DNA of 64,000 nt from an uncultured Mediterraneibacter sp. Its GTDB lineage: Bacteria; Bacillota; Clostridia; Lachnospirales; Lachnospiraceae. Shown here one piece after another: positions 14,831 to 24,140 of this stretch; positions within the stretch are counted from its first letter, which is position 1, and every line of letters starts with the position of its first letter. The DNA lies in NCBI GenBank assembly GCA_934309345.1, contig CAKRDD010000005.1, positions 62,001-126,000 of the forward strand. The letters run 5' to 3'. The notes beneath the pieces are model-generated. The model saw nothing but the letters and a program-made list of their open reading frames with translations. It did not search any database and was not told the DNA's origin. The position numbers were made by a program, and so were the translations under genes.

Positions 14831-15364
14831 TTACATTGCATCCGGAATAAATGGCTTTGGCAACTCAGCCCACGCAATCACATTTTTATGCATGCTTCCA
14901 AATCCACATGCTTCTGGATTCTCTTTATACAACACTTCTGAAAATCCCCAATACTCACCTATTCCAATCTCATATTCTGGACCGCTTTCGTAATCATATC
15001 TATATGTACATAATACCTGTCCTGGATTATCCGGGTATCTCTCATTAACAGGAATCCACTTTATTCGCACCTCATTGTAATAGTCCAAGATTGAATCTTT
15101 AACATTAATAGATCCTTCAAAATAACTATTATATTCACATCTTTTTATGTATTTTTTATATCTTTTATGTTGCATTGAGATGCAGAACTCAACACCCAGA
15201 TGCAGACCAACACCTGGTCTTTTTGTCTCTACATAATATTTAATCCCATCTTTTTCCATGTGATACTTAGCCATATTTTTTTTAATTTCTGAGTTTATAT
15301 ATTGCTTATCTTCCTCTGACAAATCATCACGGATTTCCAAATATGTAACAAAATCTATAAACAT
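14831..15364 (-). CDS. Hypothetical 177-aa protein with a DUF551-like C-terminus
   Basis: The C-terminal ~75 residues follow the DUF551 pattern common in phage and accessory proteins: WIPVNERYPDNPGQVLCTYR (about 102-121), a glycine/aromatic strand pair, then VIAWAELPKPF near the end. The N-terminal ~95 residues are charged and helical, with no recognised family. AGAGGTG lies 6 nt before the ATG. It has its own promoter carrying the GACAAA-type palindrome. Function unknown. Confidence 0.65.
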   Translation of the reverse strand: MFIDFVTYLEIRDDLSEEDKQYINSEIKKNMAKYHMEKDGIKYYVETKRPGVGLHLGVEFCISMQHKRYKKYIKRCEYNSYFEGSINVKDSILDYYNEVRIKWIPVNERYPDNPGQVLCTYRYDYESGPEYEIGIGEYWGFSEVLYKENPEACGFGSMHKNVIAWAELPKPFIPDAM

Positions 15365-15407
15365 TAATGCACCTCTTTTGAATCTTTATTACTGTTTGTA
15401 TATCTGG

Positions 15408-15436
15408 ATTATAAAAATTTTTAGACAAATTTTGAC
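15408..15436 (-). promoter_or_regulatory. Promoter with GACAAA-type palindrome upstream of the DUF551-like gene
   Basis: On the minus strand TATAAT (15413-15408) is preceded 10 nt upstream by an imperfect palindrome, read on the plus strand as GACAAA-T-TTTGAC (15424-15436). Spacing and flanking bases (GGATTATAAAAA) match the site at 815-843. The two sites probably share a regulator. Confidence 0.55.
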
Positions 15437-15457
15437 CAAATATTCCTGTTTTCTGTA

Positions 15458-16684
15458 TTACAATGCATGAAATTTTTTGTCCGATGCTTTAAAATTATAT
15501 ACTGGTTTCATAATATCTATAATCTCTACAGAATCTCTGATCACATCAATGATATCCGCAAGCGATTTATATGCCATTGGTGCCTCATCTAATGTATCCG
15601 CATTCACCGAAGTAGAATAAATACCTTGCATGGATGCTTTGTATTCCTCTAAATCAATGGACTGTTTTGCTTTTGTTCTGGACATGATTCTACCAGCTCC
15701 GTGTGGTGCTGAATTATTCCATTCCACATTTCCTTTGCCAACTGCAAGAACGGAACCATCTCTCATATTAATCGGAATCAATATTTTTTCACCGGCATGT
15801 GCGGCAATGGCGCCTTTTCTAAGAATCATCTCATTGACATCTATATAATTATGAATGGTGTGAAAAGCTTCTGTTCGCGTCATTTTGGTTCTTTCAATAA
15901 TAATTTCCGCCATGCGCTCTCTACTCCTTCTTGCAAAGCGTTGGCAAATTTCAACATCATGCAGATAATCATCCATAAATGACCCGTAAAGCCAGCAGAT
16001 ATCGTTTGGAGCATCCAACTCCTGGATTTCATAATTCTTTTTTAAGTACTTCAATGCCTCCTGGATTTCTGCCCTTCTCCCCTGCTCTTTGTAAGTACGA
16101 ATAATCTCATCTCGTTCTTTAAAATACTCTTCTTTTCCCGCATGTAAATCAATTGCCAACTGTTGGTAAATCTCAGCTACCTGTTTTCCTAAATTTCTGC
16201 TTCCCGAATGAATGACCAGATAATATGTACCATCCTTTGCCCGATCAACCTCGATAAAGTGGTTTCCCCCTCCCAGTGTTCCAAGTGATCTTTCCAATCT
16301 CTTTGCATCTTTCAAAGATCGATAACACTTAAGCTGCGTTAAATCAAAACGCTCCATTCTTCCTTCCCATACATTCATTCCCGAAGGGATATAATGACAT
16401 GCTTCATCTATTTTTTCAAAATCTATTACCTGATCCAGCAGCTTTACAGTATACATTCCACAGCCTATATCGACTCCTACGATATTAGGGCAAATCTTAT
16501 CTGTGATTGTCATGGTCGTCCCAATTGTACAACCTTTTCCGGCATGGACATCCGGCATAATCCGCACCTTACTTCCCCTTGTCAGATCATAATCACACAT
16601 TCTTCTAATCTGCTCGATTGCTTCATCTTCAATCACCTTTGCATAGCAAATCGCTGTTGTAACTTTTCCCTTTATTTCAAACAT
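15458..16684 (-). CDS. rtcB: RNA-splicing ligase RtcB
   Basis: This 408-aa protein is the same length as E. coli RtcB. It carries metal and GTP-binding motifs: PDVHAGKG (44-51), GVDIGCG (70-76), LGGGNHFIEVD, HSGSRNLGKQ, and the guanylylated histidine in APHGAGR near the C-terminus. RtcB joins 2',3'-cyclic phosphate (or 3'-phosphate) ends to 5'-OH ends, the breaks left by anticodon nucleases and splicing endonucleases. The start MFEIKG, with AAAGGA about 10 nt upstream, gives the family's usual N-terminus; an ATG 7 codons earlier is less likely. It is preceded by a terminator that separates it from the WYL genes. Confidence 0.96.
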   Translation of the reverse strand: MFEIKGKVTTAICYAKVIEDEAIEQIRRMCDYDLTRGSKVRIMPDVHAGKGCTIGTTMTITDKICPNIVGVDIGCGMYTVKLLDQVIDFEKIDEACHYIPSGMNVWEGRMERFDLTQLKCYRSLKDAKRLERSLGTLGGGNHFIEVDRAKDGTYYLVIHSGSRNLGKQVAEIYQQLAIDLHAGKEEYFKERDEIIRTYKEQGRRAEIQEALKYLKKNYEIQELDAPNDICWLYGSFMDDYLHDVEICQRFARRSRERMAEIIIERTKMTRTEAFHTIHNYIDVNEMILRKGAIAAHAGEKILIPINMRDGSVLAVGKGNVEWNNSAPHGAGRIMSRTKAKQSIDLEEYKASMQGIYSTSVNADTLDEAPMAYKSLADIIDVIRDSVEIIDIMKPVYNFKASDKKFHAL

Positions 16685-16742
16685 ATCATTCACATCCTTT
16701 CGCATAATCCAAGTTTATCTCTTCTGATTCTTTTTATCATGG

Positions 16743-16780
16743 AAAAAAAGTTGCGAACTTTTACAGTCCACAACTTTTTT
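16743..16780 (-). terminator. Terminator between the WYL regulators and rtcB
   Basis: On the minus strand AAAAAAGTTG pairs with CAACTTTTTTT around a 17-nt loop. The 5' arm includes the last codons and stop of the second WYL gene. The U-run is provided by the 3' arm. It would end or attenuate WYL transcription before rtcB. The loop's GTTCGCAACTTTTTTT part also occurs near 14800. Confidence 0.6.
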
Positions 16781-17678
16781 GATCTGACAATCTGTCCTTT
16801 ATTAAATTAATAAATGCCACAGGTTTTACAACATGAAGCATTGGTCCAAACGAAAGAACACGAATTAAAATCTCTGTTTCGTCCTCTTTGTCATAGTACA
16901 ACGTAACCTGATACTTTCGCTCATCTATTTTCTCGACTTGTTTTTCTAAATGTGCGAAGTGCATCAGAACACGTTCCAACGCATTACGCTCATCAATCAG
17001 TTCAAATATCACTTTACGTTGTCGTGGCTGATTTCTTTTCCTAACTTTTACACCTTGTTGATTGTCATACTTTTCACAAGAAATAATTCTGCCAAGATTG
17101 ATCGTATTTCTCAGTTTGCTTCCTGTTCCAATTAACCGGAATTTATCGTCTTTCTCGGAATATTCTAGATATTCTGGAATCGTTCTGGTTGTTATTTGTT
17201 TTCCATGACGGTTTATAATACTGATTTGTATCTGGTACCTATGCTTGATCGCATCCAATATCAACCGAAAGTTCCGAATATATTCTGGATTCTCATACGG
17301 ATCGCCATCTGAATACTTGTCAAATACATAAATATCTTCTGGAAGAAATAATGGTTCAACATCGGAGAATACGACTGGCTGATCCGTAAACAAACCTATT
17401 CTCGGATCTAATGCAATTGCATTAATCCAGCGTTTCTGCAAAATTGTGAGTGGCATCGTTGGCTTCTTTCTGAGAGTGGTTGTTCCATCTTCTTTCAATA
17501 ATTGCCAATGTGCCATTCCCAAAGACTCCGGAATATTCAATGTGCTTTCTTCAAATGCATAATCCTGAATGATTGCGTTGATTTCTCCAGTTGTAAGCGG
17601 ATGCTCTACTGCTTCTGTCAAGATTTTCGTAACGGTTTGAAAATATGTACTGTAAATTTCATGAAACAGCATACTCAT
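16761..17678 (-). CDS. WYL-domain protein, second of a regulator pair
   Basis: This 305-aa protein has helical N-terminal segments and no clear helix-turn-helix. A WYL-like domain follows at about 125-210 (FRLILDAIKHRYQIQISIIN, then KDDKFRLIGTG and INLGRIISCE) and then a C-terminal extension (LYYDKEDETEILIRVLSFGP). Its ATG overlaps the stop of the larger WYL gene by 4 bp, so the two are translated together and may form a complex. Such WYL pairs beside rtcB are a recurrent Firmicutes arrangement (from memory). Confidence 0.75.
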   Translation of the reverse strand: MSMLFHEIYSTYFQTVTKILTEAVEHPLTTGEINAIIQDYAFEESTLNIPESLGMAHWQLLKEDGTTTLRKKPTMPLTILQKRWINAIALDPRIGLFTDQPVVFSDVEPLFLPEDIYVFDKYSDGDPYENPEYIRNFRLILDAIKHRYQIQISIINRHGKQITTRTIPEYLEYSEKDDKFRLIGTGSKLRNTINLGRIISCEKYDNQQGVKVRKRNQPRQRKVIFELIDERNALERVLMHFAHLEKQVEKIDERKYQVTLYYDKEDETEILIRVLSFGPMLHVVKPVAFINLIKDRLSDQKSCGL

Positions 17679-18910
17679 TCCTCCCCTTTCAATCCATACA
17701 TTTCATACATCGCCTGCAAGTCTTCTTTAAACTGTTTTTCCAAGACCTTATTGGAAATTGAAATATCTGTGATTCGACAAATAAACGTACGTATCCATGG
17801 AATCAATTCACTTGCATCATAAACATCAGCAGAAAATCGACATGTATGCTCATCTATGTACTCCAACTGACCGATTCGTTTCTCCCTCTCTAATCGCTTT
17901 GGTATATGCTGTTCTCCATCATCATATTGAACTGTAAATTCAATGTGTTCCATCCGATTTCCAGATCGACTGTCTATAGCAACTCCCCACATATGTTGCT
18001 GCATTTCACTCAGTTTATCTCTTAATTCATCAAACCGATCTGCAATCTCTCCAATTTTAACAGTGACAATATTATCAAGACGATACGCTGTTATTCGTTT
18101 AAAATATGGGGTATAGGCCATCATATACTGTCTCCCACTCTGTACACTGATCATCACTCGAAGCGGAACAACATTCGTTTCCGTAATGCGATCTTTTTTA
18201 CGATTAATCATCTCAACTGTTATATTTCTTTTTTCATGAATTGCTTTCAGTATCATGTACAAATCCTCACTGTCCATTGCACTGGTTATGTAATGATGTT
18301 TGAATACAAAATGATCAGCAATATTATTTGTTTTATCTTCCAAAAATGATCCTATCACACCACATGGTGCGGTTTCTGAAAAAAAATCCAAAACATCTCT
18401 ACTTGGCATTTCAAACTCTTCTGTACGACTGTATAGCATCGTCTTTCCACTCTTCCGTCTTACCAACAAGCCTTCTTTTACATATTCGTTGAGTTTTTTT
18501 CTGATCGTAGAGATGTCAAATACTCTTGCATGCTCAAACCCTGCCAGATATTCGTCCACCTGATATGCGATATCCCCAAGTGACAGTTCTTGTCCATTGG
18601 AAAGAATATCCATAACAATAAAATGAAGGGTAATATCTCCATCTGTAAAGCTCTTTGTCTTCCATGCTTTATAAAGTGGATTGTGTCTGGTTGCTCTGCT
18701 ATCAATTGACAAAAATACATTCTTACCATCAGCGGTCTGATGAAACTTCATATAGTTACCAAGCCAGCTCTCTATCCGACGTTTCTCGTCATCATAAGAT
18801 CTGGCACTTTTTTTCGTATAATCATCCCGGCTCTTGAAACCGTAGACATAAAAATCTCGCATGTAATCACGTATCTTGTTAAAATTTTTGATTAATTCGC
18901 TATATGCCAT
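17675..18910 (-). CDS. WYL-domain transcriptional regulator with N-terminal HTH
   Basis: This 411-aa protein has a winged-helix-like N-terminal half (DISTIRKKLNEYVKEGLLVR, about 152-171), then a WYL domain with SGRQYMMAYTPYFKRITAYR (about 262-281) and a C-terminal WCX-like region. It is the first gene of the island and likely controls rtcB or the whole array in response to an RNA or nucleotide ligand (inference). The next gene upstream, across 54 bp, belongs to unrelated chromosomal sequence, so this marks the right edge of the island. Confidence 0.85.
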   Translation of the reverse strand: MAYSELIKNFNKIRDYMRDFYVYGFKSRDDYTKKSARSYDDEKRRIESWLGNYMKFHQTADGKNVFLSIDSRATRHNPLYKAWKTKSFTDGDITLHFIVMDILSNGQELSLGDIAYQVDEYLAGFEHARVFDISTIRKKLNEYVKEGLLVRRKSGKTMLYSRTEEFEMPSRDVLDFFSETAPCGVIGSFLEDKTNNIADHFVFKHHYITSAMDSEDLYMILKAIHEKRNITVEMINRKKDRITETNVVPLRVMISVQSGRQYMMAYTPYFKRITAYRLDNIVTVKIGEIADRFDELRDKLSEMQQHMWGVAIDSRSGNRMEHIEFTVQYDDGEQHIPKRLEREKRIGQLEYIDEHTCRFSADVYDASELIPWIRTFICRITDISISNKVLEKQFKEDLQAMYEMYGLKGEE

Positions 18911-18964
18911 GGTTTCGCCTCCTAACTTTTCCCGGATTGTATTGATTCAAAATACTTTGTTTTT

Positions 18965-20512
18965 TTATGATAAGTTATTTTCATCAAACACCCCGGTAAA
19001 AATCCAGTTCTCACCCTGATCTTCTGATGTGAATACAAGCCCTTCTGTCTCGCCACTCTGCGTCATTACATGGATCGTGTAATTCTCTCCATCCTGCTGT
19101 GGCATTTCCAGATACTGATAATCTGCAAGCGTGAAGCCATATTCCTGCATATGCGGCGGATATTCTGTCACAGTATCCATCGGAAGTTCTATTTCTTTCA
19201 GTGTCTTTCCACCATCTTTTGTAACATAAATAGATGAATGTGTCTGCGATGCCCCGCTTAAACCGATGAAGCCAAACTGCTCGTCAAAGAATTGTATGCC
19301 TTCTCCTGCTCCGCCATTTCCATTGAATGGATCTTCATTTACTGTTGTCCAGTTATATCCACCATCTGACGTAGTTTCCAGTTTGTAATAACGTGTTCCA
19401 AGAGCCGCATCAACAACTGAAAGTTTCCAGCCTTTCTGTTCGTTTAAGAAGAATCGGACAACACCGCTTCCGTCCGTATCAATCGTCCAGGTATTATTCT
19501 CTTTTCCCTGTTCTTTTGCCTGCGAATCTTTCTCTGCCTGCTCATTCTGACTGATCGTATCAGGACTGATGTATTCCGGTTCCATCATGTAACGCACCGG
19601 GGTTACAGATTCATCCTGCGGAAGATACAGAGACACTTCATATCCAAGTGCTTCCCCACCGCTATCCAGTGCTGTAAAATCAGTCATGCCACTGACTTCT
19701 CCGTCACCATCCACATCTCCCGGAAGATAAACAAGACCTTCCGAAGAAGCGAAGGAGCGTTTTCCATAATACAGAATCTCATATTCCGGCGGATCATCTG
19801 CAAATGCGTAATTCAGATTCCATTGTGTCACCTGCATCTTACAATCTGATTTTTCCAGAATGGTAAACATAGGATCTAATTTCTTGTCATCATCATAATC
19901 CGCATTTGCGTAACCTGCGATCTGCACAACAACCTTATCACTTTTATCGATATCATAATCAATCAGATAGGTCTTATCTTTTCCCTTGTCATTCTGTCCA
20001 TAGAGATAAGCAGACACACGGGTTATCGTTCCGTCTTTATCAAAAGACATCTCAAAACTGTCTGTAATATACAACTCCTCCGGAAGTTTCAGTTTCTTAT
20101 TGATATCTTTTATCAGTCCTTCTGCGCCATCACGAAAGAAATTGTTATGTTCATACTCTATTTTCTTTGTCTTAAACAGGCTGTCTACCTTCCAGGGCAA
20201 TGCGCCATTATAAGGAATTGCTGTATATACGATATAAGAAATCCCTCCAACTGTAACTGCGAGTAGAATCAGAAGCTCTGTACCAAACACTGTTTTCCTG
20301 AGTGCGCCTTTCATTTTTAAAGGATTTTCCTTTTCCGCGATCAGGCAGCCGATCCAGATACAAAGACTGAGTACCAGAAGGATACCTAAAGCCAAAAATG
20401 CAAACTTCAGCTGTCTGATGCTTCCGTACTTGCAAAGTACACAGGTCACGAGCAAAAACAAAATGTAATAGAGAATACTAAGCTTGCCAAATATAAATTT
20501 CAGTTTTTTCAT
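18965..20512 (-). CDS. Membrane-anchored protein with BNR/photosystem-II-assembly-like repeats
   Basis: This 515-aa protein has three hydrophobic helices in the first 100 residues (about 10-27, 35-57 and 78-98), then a long extracytoplasmic part. Near 365-510 are BNR/sialidase-type Asp-box turns: TTSDGGYNWTTV, VTKDGGKTLKEI and TSEDQGENWIF, typical of beta-propeller blades. A calcium-like acidic loop DVDGDGE lies at about 271-277. AGGATG precedes the ATG. The role is unknown; it is not part of the repair island by base composition. Confidence 0.7.
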   Translation of the reverse strand: MKKLKFIFGKLSILYYILFLLVTCVLCKYGSIRQLKFAFLALGILLVLSLCIWIGCLIAEKENPLKMKGALRKTVFGTELLILLAVTVGGISYIVYTAIPYNGALPWKVDSLFKTKKIEYEHNNFFRDGAEGLIKDINKKLKLPEELYITDSFEMSFDKDGTITRVSAYLYGQNDKGKDKTYLIDYDIDKSDKVVVQIAGYANADYDDDKKLDPMFTILEKSDCKMQVTQWNLNYAFADDPPEYEILYYGKRSFASSEGLVYLPGDVDGDGEVSGMTDFTALDSGGEALGYEVSLYLPQDESVTPVRYMMEPEYISPDTISQNEQAEKDSQAKEQGKENNTWTIDTDGSGVVRFFLNEQKGWKLSVVDAALGTRYYKLETTSDGGYNWTTVNEDPFNGNGGAGEGIQFFDEQFGFIGLSGASQTHSSIYVTKDGGKTLKEIELPMDTVTEYPPHMQEYGFTLADYQYLEMPQQDGENYTIHVMTQSGETEGLVFTSEDQGENWIFTGVFDENNLS

Positions 20513-20593
20513 TCAATCACATCCTAATAATACTTCCAGGTCTACTATTTTTAAGTATTCTACTCAAAAAAATTTTATATCGCTCATTTATTT

Positions 20594-21274
20594 TTACACT
20601 TTTTCTTGACCAAAATGTAAAAGCTTCATGATTTTTTCTATATTTTTCTGTGTCCAGGCCGTAATCTCGAGCACTGCATCCGGTATCTCTTGGTCTCCGG
20701 AATCCGGATTGTGCATCCAAATACATGGCATCTTAGCCGCCTTAGCAGCTTTCCCACCATTCGTCGAATCCTCGATCACAATACACTCTTCTACCGGTAC
20801 GCCCAGCTGCTTCGCTGCAAAGAGAAATGTATCCGGTGCCGGCTTTGGATTCTTCACTTCATCTCCACTTGTCACGACATCGAAATATTTCATCAGATCC
20901 AACGTTTCCAATGTCTCTGTGATTACAGGCTTCGGAGAAGAAGATGCCACAGCGAGACGATATCCCGTATCTTTCAGACAGCAAAGCATCTGTCCTACTC
21001 CCGGCATCTCAGGGAATCCGTCTCTTGCAATAATTTCATCTTTCTTCTCTTTCATAATCTGATTCATTACTGCCAGGCTTTCAAATGTAATTCCGTAATT
21101 TTCTTTGATCAGATTCATGAAATGGAGTCTTGTAGATCCGATGCATGGCTTATATACCTCATAATCCAAATCAATTCCATATCGTTCTTTAAAAATTTCT
21201 ACCCAACATTGATAATGAAGCGGTTCCGTATTGATCAAAACCCCATCCATATCAAAAATCACTGCTTTTATCAT
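20594..21274 (-). CDS. HAD-superfamily hydrolase, beta-phosphoglucomutase-like
   Basis: This 226-aa protein has the nucleophile motif FDMDGVLINTEP (8-19), motif II in LAVASSSPK and motif III/IV in CIVIEDSTNGGKAA (about 170-183), with an alpha-helical cap between. The conserved VASSSPK and EDSTNGG sequences point to the PgmB/sugar-phosphatase subfamily, acting on small phosphosugars in the cytosol. Its start overlaps the 3' end of the MATE gene by 23 bp. Confidence 0.85.
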   Translation of the reverse strand: MIKAVIFDMDGVLINTEPLHYQCWVEIFKERYGIDLDYEVYKPCIGSTRLHFMNLIKENYGITFESLAVMNQIMKEKKDEIIARDGFPEMPGVGQMLCCLKDTGYRLAVASSSPKPVITETLETLDLMKYFDVVTSGDEVKNPKPAPDTFLFAAKQLGVPVEECIVIEDSTNGGKAAKAAKMPCIWMHNPDSGDQEIPDAVLEITAWTQKNIEKIMKLLHFGQEKV

Positions 21275-22592
21275 TCTTATATCCCAACTTTCTATAAAAG
21301 ATCAATGTTAATGTGGTCGCTACGATCCAACCAAATGGCCATGCCATCCAGATTCCGGTGCTTCCAAAGCTTTTTGTCAAAACCAACGCAAATCCGATTC
21401 TCAAAATAAGATCCGGAACTGTTGCAACCACAAAATAGATCATCGCTCCGGAACCTCGGATAATTCCATCTGTCATCAGCTTAATTACAATCATAAAATA
21501 CCACGGCGATACTATTTTCAAAAATGCCATTCCTGCGCTGATCGCCTCTACACTCTCCGCGCCTAAGAATAGCCCCATCATCTGACGGCTGAAAATGAAA
21601 TACAGAATAACAAACGGCAATGCCGTAAGCTCTGACAATTTCACTCCGGTACGGAATCCCAATGGAATTCGTTCTTTCTTTCCCGCGCCGATATTCTGTG
21701 CCGTATAACTGGATAGACAGGAACCAAGTGTCATAAAGATATTAATGGCAAATGTATTCAGCTTGATCGCTCCCGAATATCCCGCAACAACTGCTGAACC
21801 GAATTGATTTACAATTCCTTGCACGAAAAGATTTCCTACACTCAATACGCTCTGCTGAAGAATGCTTGGAATTGCAATCGCCATGATCTGTGCAAATAAT
21901 TTCTTATCAAACCACGGCTGCTTTTCTTTCCCGGCAAATTTCTGCAATCTTCCGAGAAGTGTTACTAATGCAAGCACGGCTGACACACCTTGCGCGATAA
22001 ATGTTGCCCAGGCAACACCGCTCACACCCCACTGGAATTTTGCTACGAAGATGTAATCAAGAATAATATTTCCAGCTGAGGATCCAAGCAGAAAATATAA
22101 CGGTGTCTTAGAATCCCCGAGTGCTGTAAATACTCCGGTACACACATTATAAAGCATCAGGAAGATAATTCCGAAAATGTAAATTTTCAAATATAAAACT
22201 CCATCTGCCATAATATTCTGTGGTGTGCGGATCCATCTCATCATCTGATGATTAAAGAAATACCCGAATAATGTCAGCATGATTCCCAGCACCATAGAAC
22301 TAAGAAATGCCGTTGTAACCGCACGTTTCACACCGCCCCGGTCTTCTGCTCCGAACAGTCTTGATACGACTACGGATGCCCCCAGATTCATTCCCACGGC
22401 AAATGCCATGAAAATAATTGTGATCGGATAAGATGCACCGACTGCTGCCAACGCATTTTCTCCTGCAAATCTTCCCGCGATCATACTGTCTGCGATATTG
22501 TAAATCTGCTGGAACATCACACTGAACAACATTGGCAGAAGGAACCGCCATAATGTCTTGTTCGGATGTTCTTTCGTTAAATCTGTAACCAT
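21252..22592 (-). CDS. MATE-family multidrug/sodium exporter
   Basis: This 446-aa, 12-helix membrane protein starts MVTDLTKEHPNKTLWRFLLP, with GAGGGG 6 nt upstream of that ATG; an ATG 12 codons earlier lacks a site. The NorM-like N-terminal half (FQQIYNIADSMIAGRFAG) and the internal repeat (QQSVLSVGNLFVQGIVNQFG) are typical. It would expel cationic compounds using a Na+ or H+ gradient. It follows cobQ by 25 bp but is not known to belong to cobalamin synthesis. Confidence 0.88.
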   Translation of the reverse strand: MVTDLTKEHPNKTLWRFLLPMLFSVMFQQIYNIADSMIAGRFAGENALAAVGASYPITIIFMAFAVGMNLGASVVVSRLFGAEDRGGVKRAVTTAFLSSMVLGIMLTLFGYFFNHQMMRWIRTPQNIMADGVLYLKIYIFGIIFLMLYNVCTGVFTALGDSKTPLYFLLGSSAGNIILDYIFVAKFQWGVSGVAWATFIAQGVSAVLALVTLLGRLQKFAGKEKQPWFDKKLFAQIMAIAIPSILQQSVLSVGNLFVQGIVNQFGSAVVAGYSGAIKLNTFAINIFMTLGSCLSSYTAQNIGAGKKERIPLGFRTGVKLSELTALPFVILYFIFSRQMMGLFLGAESVEAISAGMAFLKIVSPWYFMIVIKLMTDGIIRGSGAMIYFVVATVPDLILRIGFALVLTKSFGSTGIWMAWPFGWIVATTLTLIFYRKLGYKNDKSSDF

Positions 22593-22617
22593 ACTTTCCC
22601 CTCTCTCATTACAAACT

Positions 22618-24126
22618 CTACAATCCAATAATTCTATAAATTTCTTTCATATCCAGACTGGCACGAACGATATCTGCAAGTTTATCATACTGTTCTTCCT
22701 TATAAGACTTCCAGTCTACTGCCTGTACCGTCTCCGGATCATAGCCTTTCTCTTTCAATAAAGCGGAGAGAAACCCACCTGACATTTCCGGTGAATCAAA
22801 GATTCCATGCACATAACAGCCATAGACATTTTCCTTCTGTGAACCATCCGGATGTCCTTGTTGTAGCGTATCAGAATCATTTTCTATTGTTACAAGCCCG
22901 GATGCGTGCTCATCAAGAATCGTCTCTCCCATATGGATCTCATATCCTTCGAAAGGAAGTCCCTCCATCTCTTTCAGGATTCCTTTCATCTCGCCAAATG
23001 TTCCATGTACTCTGGTTCTGTGTTTTTCCGGACGGAACACGGTCTTTGTATCCAAAAGTCCCATTCCCTGTACAGTTCCTCCGTACTCTTCTCCTGTTGG
23101 ATCTGAGATCTCCATTCCAAGCATCTGATATCCGCCACAGATTCCAAAGACCGGTTTGTTCTGTGCGCTGTGTTTCAGAACTCTTGCTTCCAGTCCGTTC
23201 TGACGCATCCACAGAAGATCGCTGATCGTATTCTTTGTTCCCGGAAGGATCACCGCATCCGGATTTCCAAACTCAGCCGGAGATGAAACATAACGCACAC
23301 TCACCTCTTCCAATGCTTCTAAAGGTGCTAAGTCAGTAAAATTAGAGATCCTTGGGAATCGGATCACTGCCAGATCGATCAGTCCCGGCTTCTCTTTTTT
23401 CTGAAATCGTTCCGTCAGACTGTCTTCCTCATCTAAATCCAAATAAAAATATGGAACAACTCCCGATACCGGAATATTGGTTTTTTCTTCCAGCATCCGA
23501 AGACCCGGCTCCAAAATGGATACATCTCCACGGAATTTATTAATGATCGTTCCTTTGATCCGTGCTTTTTCATCCTCTTCAAGAAGCATTACGGTTCCGG
23601 CAATCTGGGCAAATACTCCACCACGATCAATATCTCCGACAAGAAGCACCGGTGCATCTGCAAGCTTTGCCATTCCCATATTTACAATATCATCTTTTTT
23701 CAGGTTGATTTCTGCCGGACTTCCGGCACCTTCAATTACAATGATATCATACTTTTTTTCCAACTCATGATATGCATCCATAATTGCCGGAATATATTCC
23801 TTCTTATGACGGTAATACTCTCTTGCAGCCATCACTCCGATTGGTTTACCATTGATAATCACCTGAGAGCCTGTATCGTTTGTCGGCTTAAGTAAAATTG
23901 GATTCATTATCGCTTCCGGTTCAATCCCTGCAGCTTCTGCCTGCATCACCTGGGCTCTTCCCATCTCCAGTCCTTCTTTTGTGATAAAAGAATTGAGTGC
24001 CATATTTTGGGATTTAAAAGGTGCAACTTTGTATCCATCCTGTTTCAGGACACGGCAAAGACCTGCTGCCAGTGCGCTCTTTCCGACATTTGACATCGTT
24101 CCCTGTATCATAATTGATTTCGCCAT
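22618..24126 (-). CDS. cobQ: Cobyric acid synthase CobQ/CbiP
   Basis: This 502-aa enzyme amidates adenosylcobyrinic a,c-diamide at positions b, d, e and g using glutamine and ATP. The N-terminal dethiobiotin-synthetase-like domain has the P-loop GTMSNVGKSALAAGLCR. The C-terminal glutamine amidotransferase domain has the nucleophile Cys in FGICGGYQMLG and the catalytic His in YGCYVHGIFD. The start MAKSIMIQGT has AAGGAGG 8 nt upstream. It is the last gene of the downstream cobalamin block. Confidence 0.95.
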   Translation of the reverse strand: MAKSIMIQGTMSNVGKSALAAGLCRVLKQDGYKVAPFKSQNMALNSFITKEGLEMGRAQVMQAEAAGIEPEAIMNPILLKPTNDTGSQVIINGKPIGVMAAREYYRHKKEYIPAIMDAYHELEKKYDIIVIEGAGSPAEINLKKDDIVNMGMAKLADAPVLLVGDIDRGGVFAQIAGTVMLLEEDEKARIKGTIINKFRGDVSILEPGLRMLEEKTNIPVSGVVPYFYLDLDEEDSLTERFQKKEKPGLIDLAVIRFPRISNFTDLAPLEALEEVSVRYVSSPAEFGNPDAVILPGTKNTISDLLWMRQNGLEARVLKHSAQNKPVFGICGGYQMLGMEISDPTGEEYGGTVQGMGLLDTKTVFRPEKHRTRVHGTFGEMKGILKEMEGLPFEGYEIHMGETILDEHASGLVTIENDSDTLQQGHPDGSQKENVYGCYVHGIFDSPEMSGGFLSALLKEKGYDPETVQAVDWKSYKEEQYDKLADIVRASLDMKEIYRIIGL

Positions 24127-24140
24127 ATTTTTCGCCTCCT

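Noticed and set aside
15437..16760. Sigma-54 promoter for rtcB, as in E. coli rtcBA.
   Set aside because: No GG-N10-GC core at the right place, and WYL genes, not an RtcR gene, accompany rtcB.
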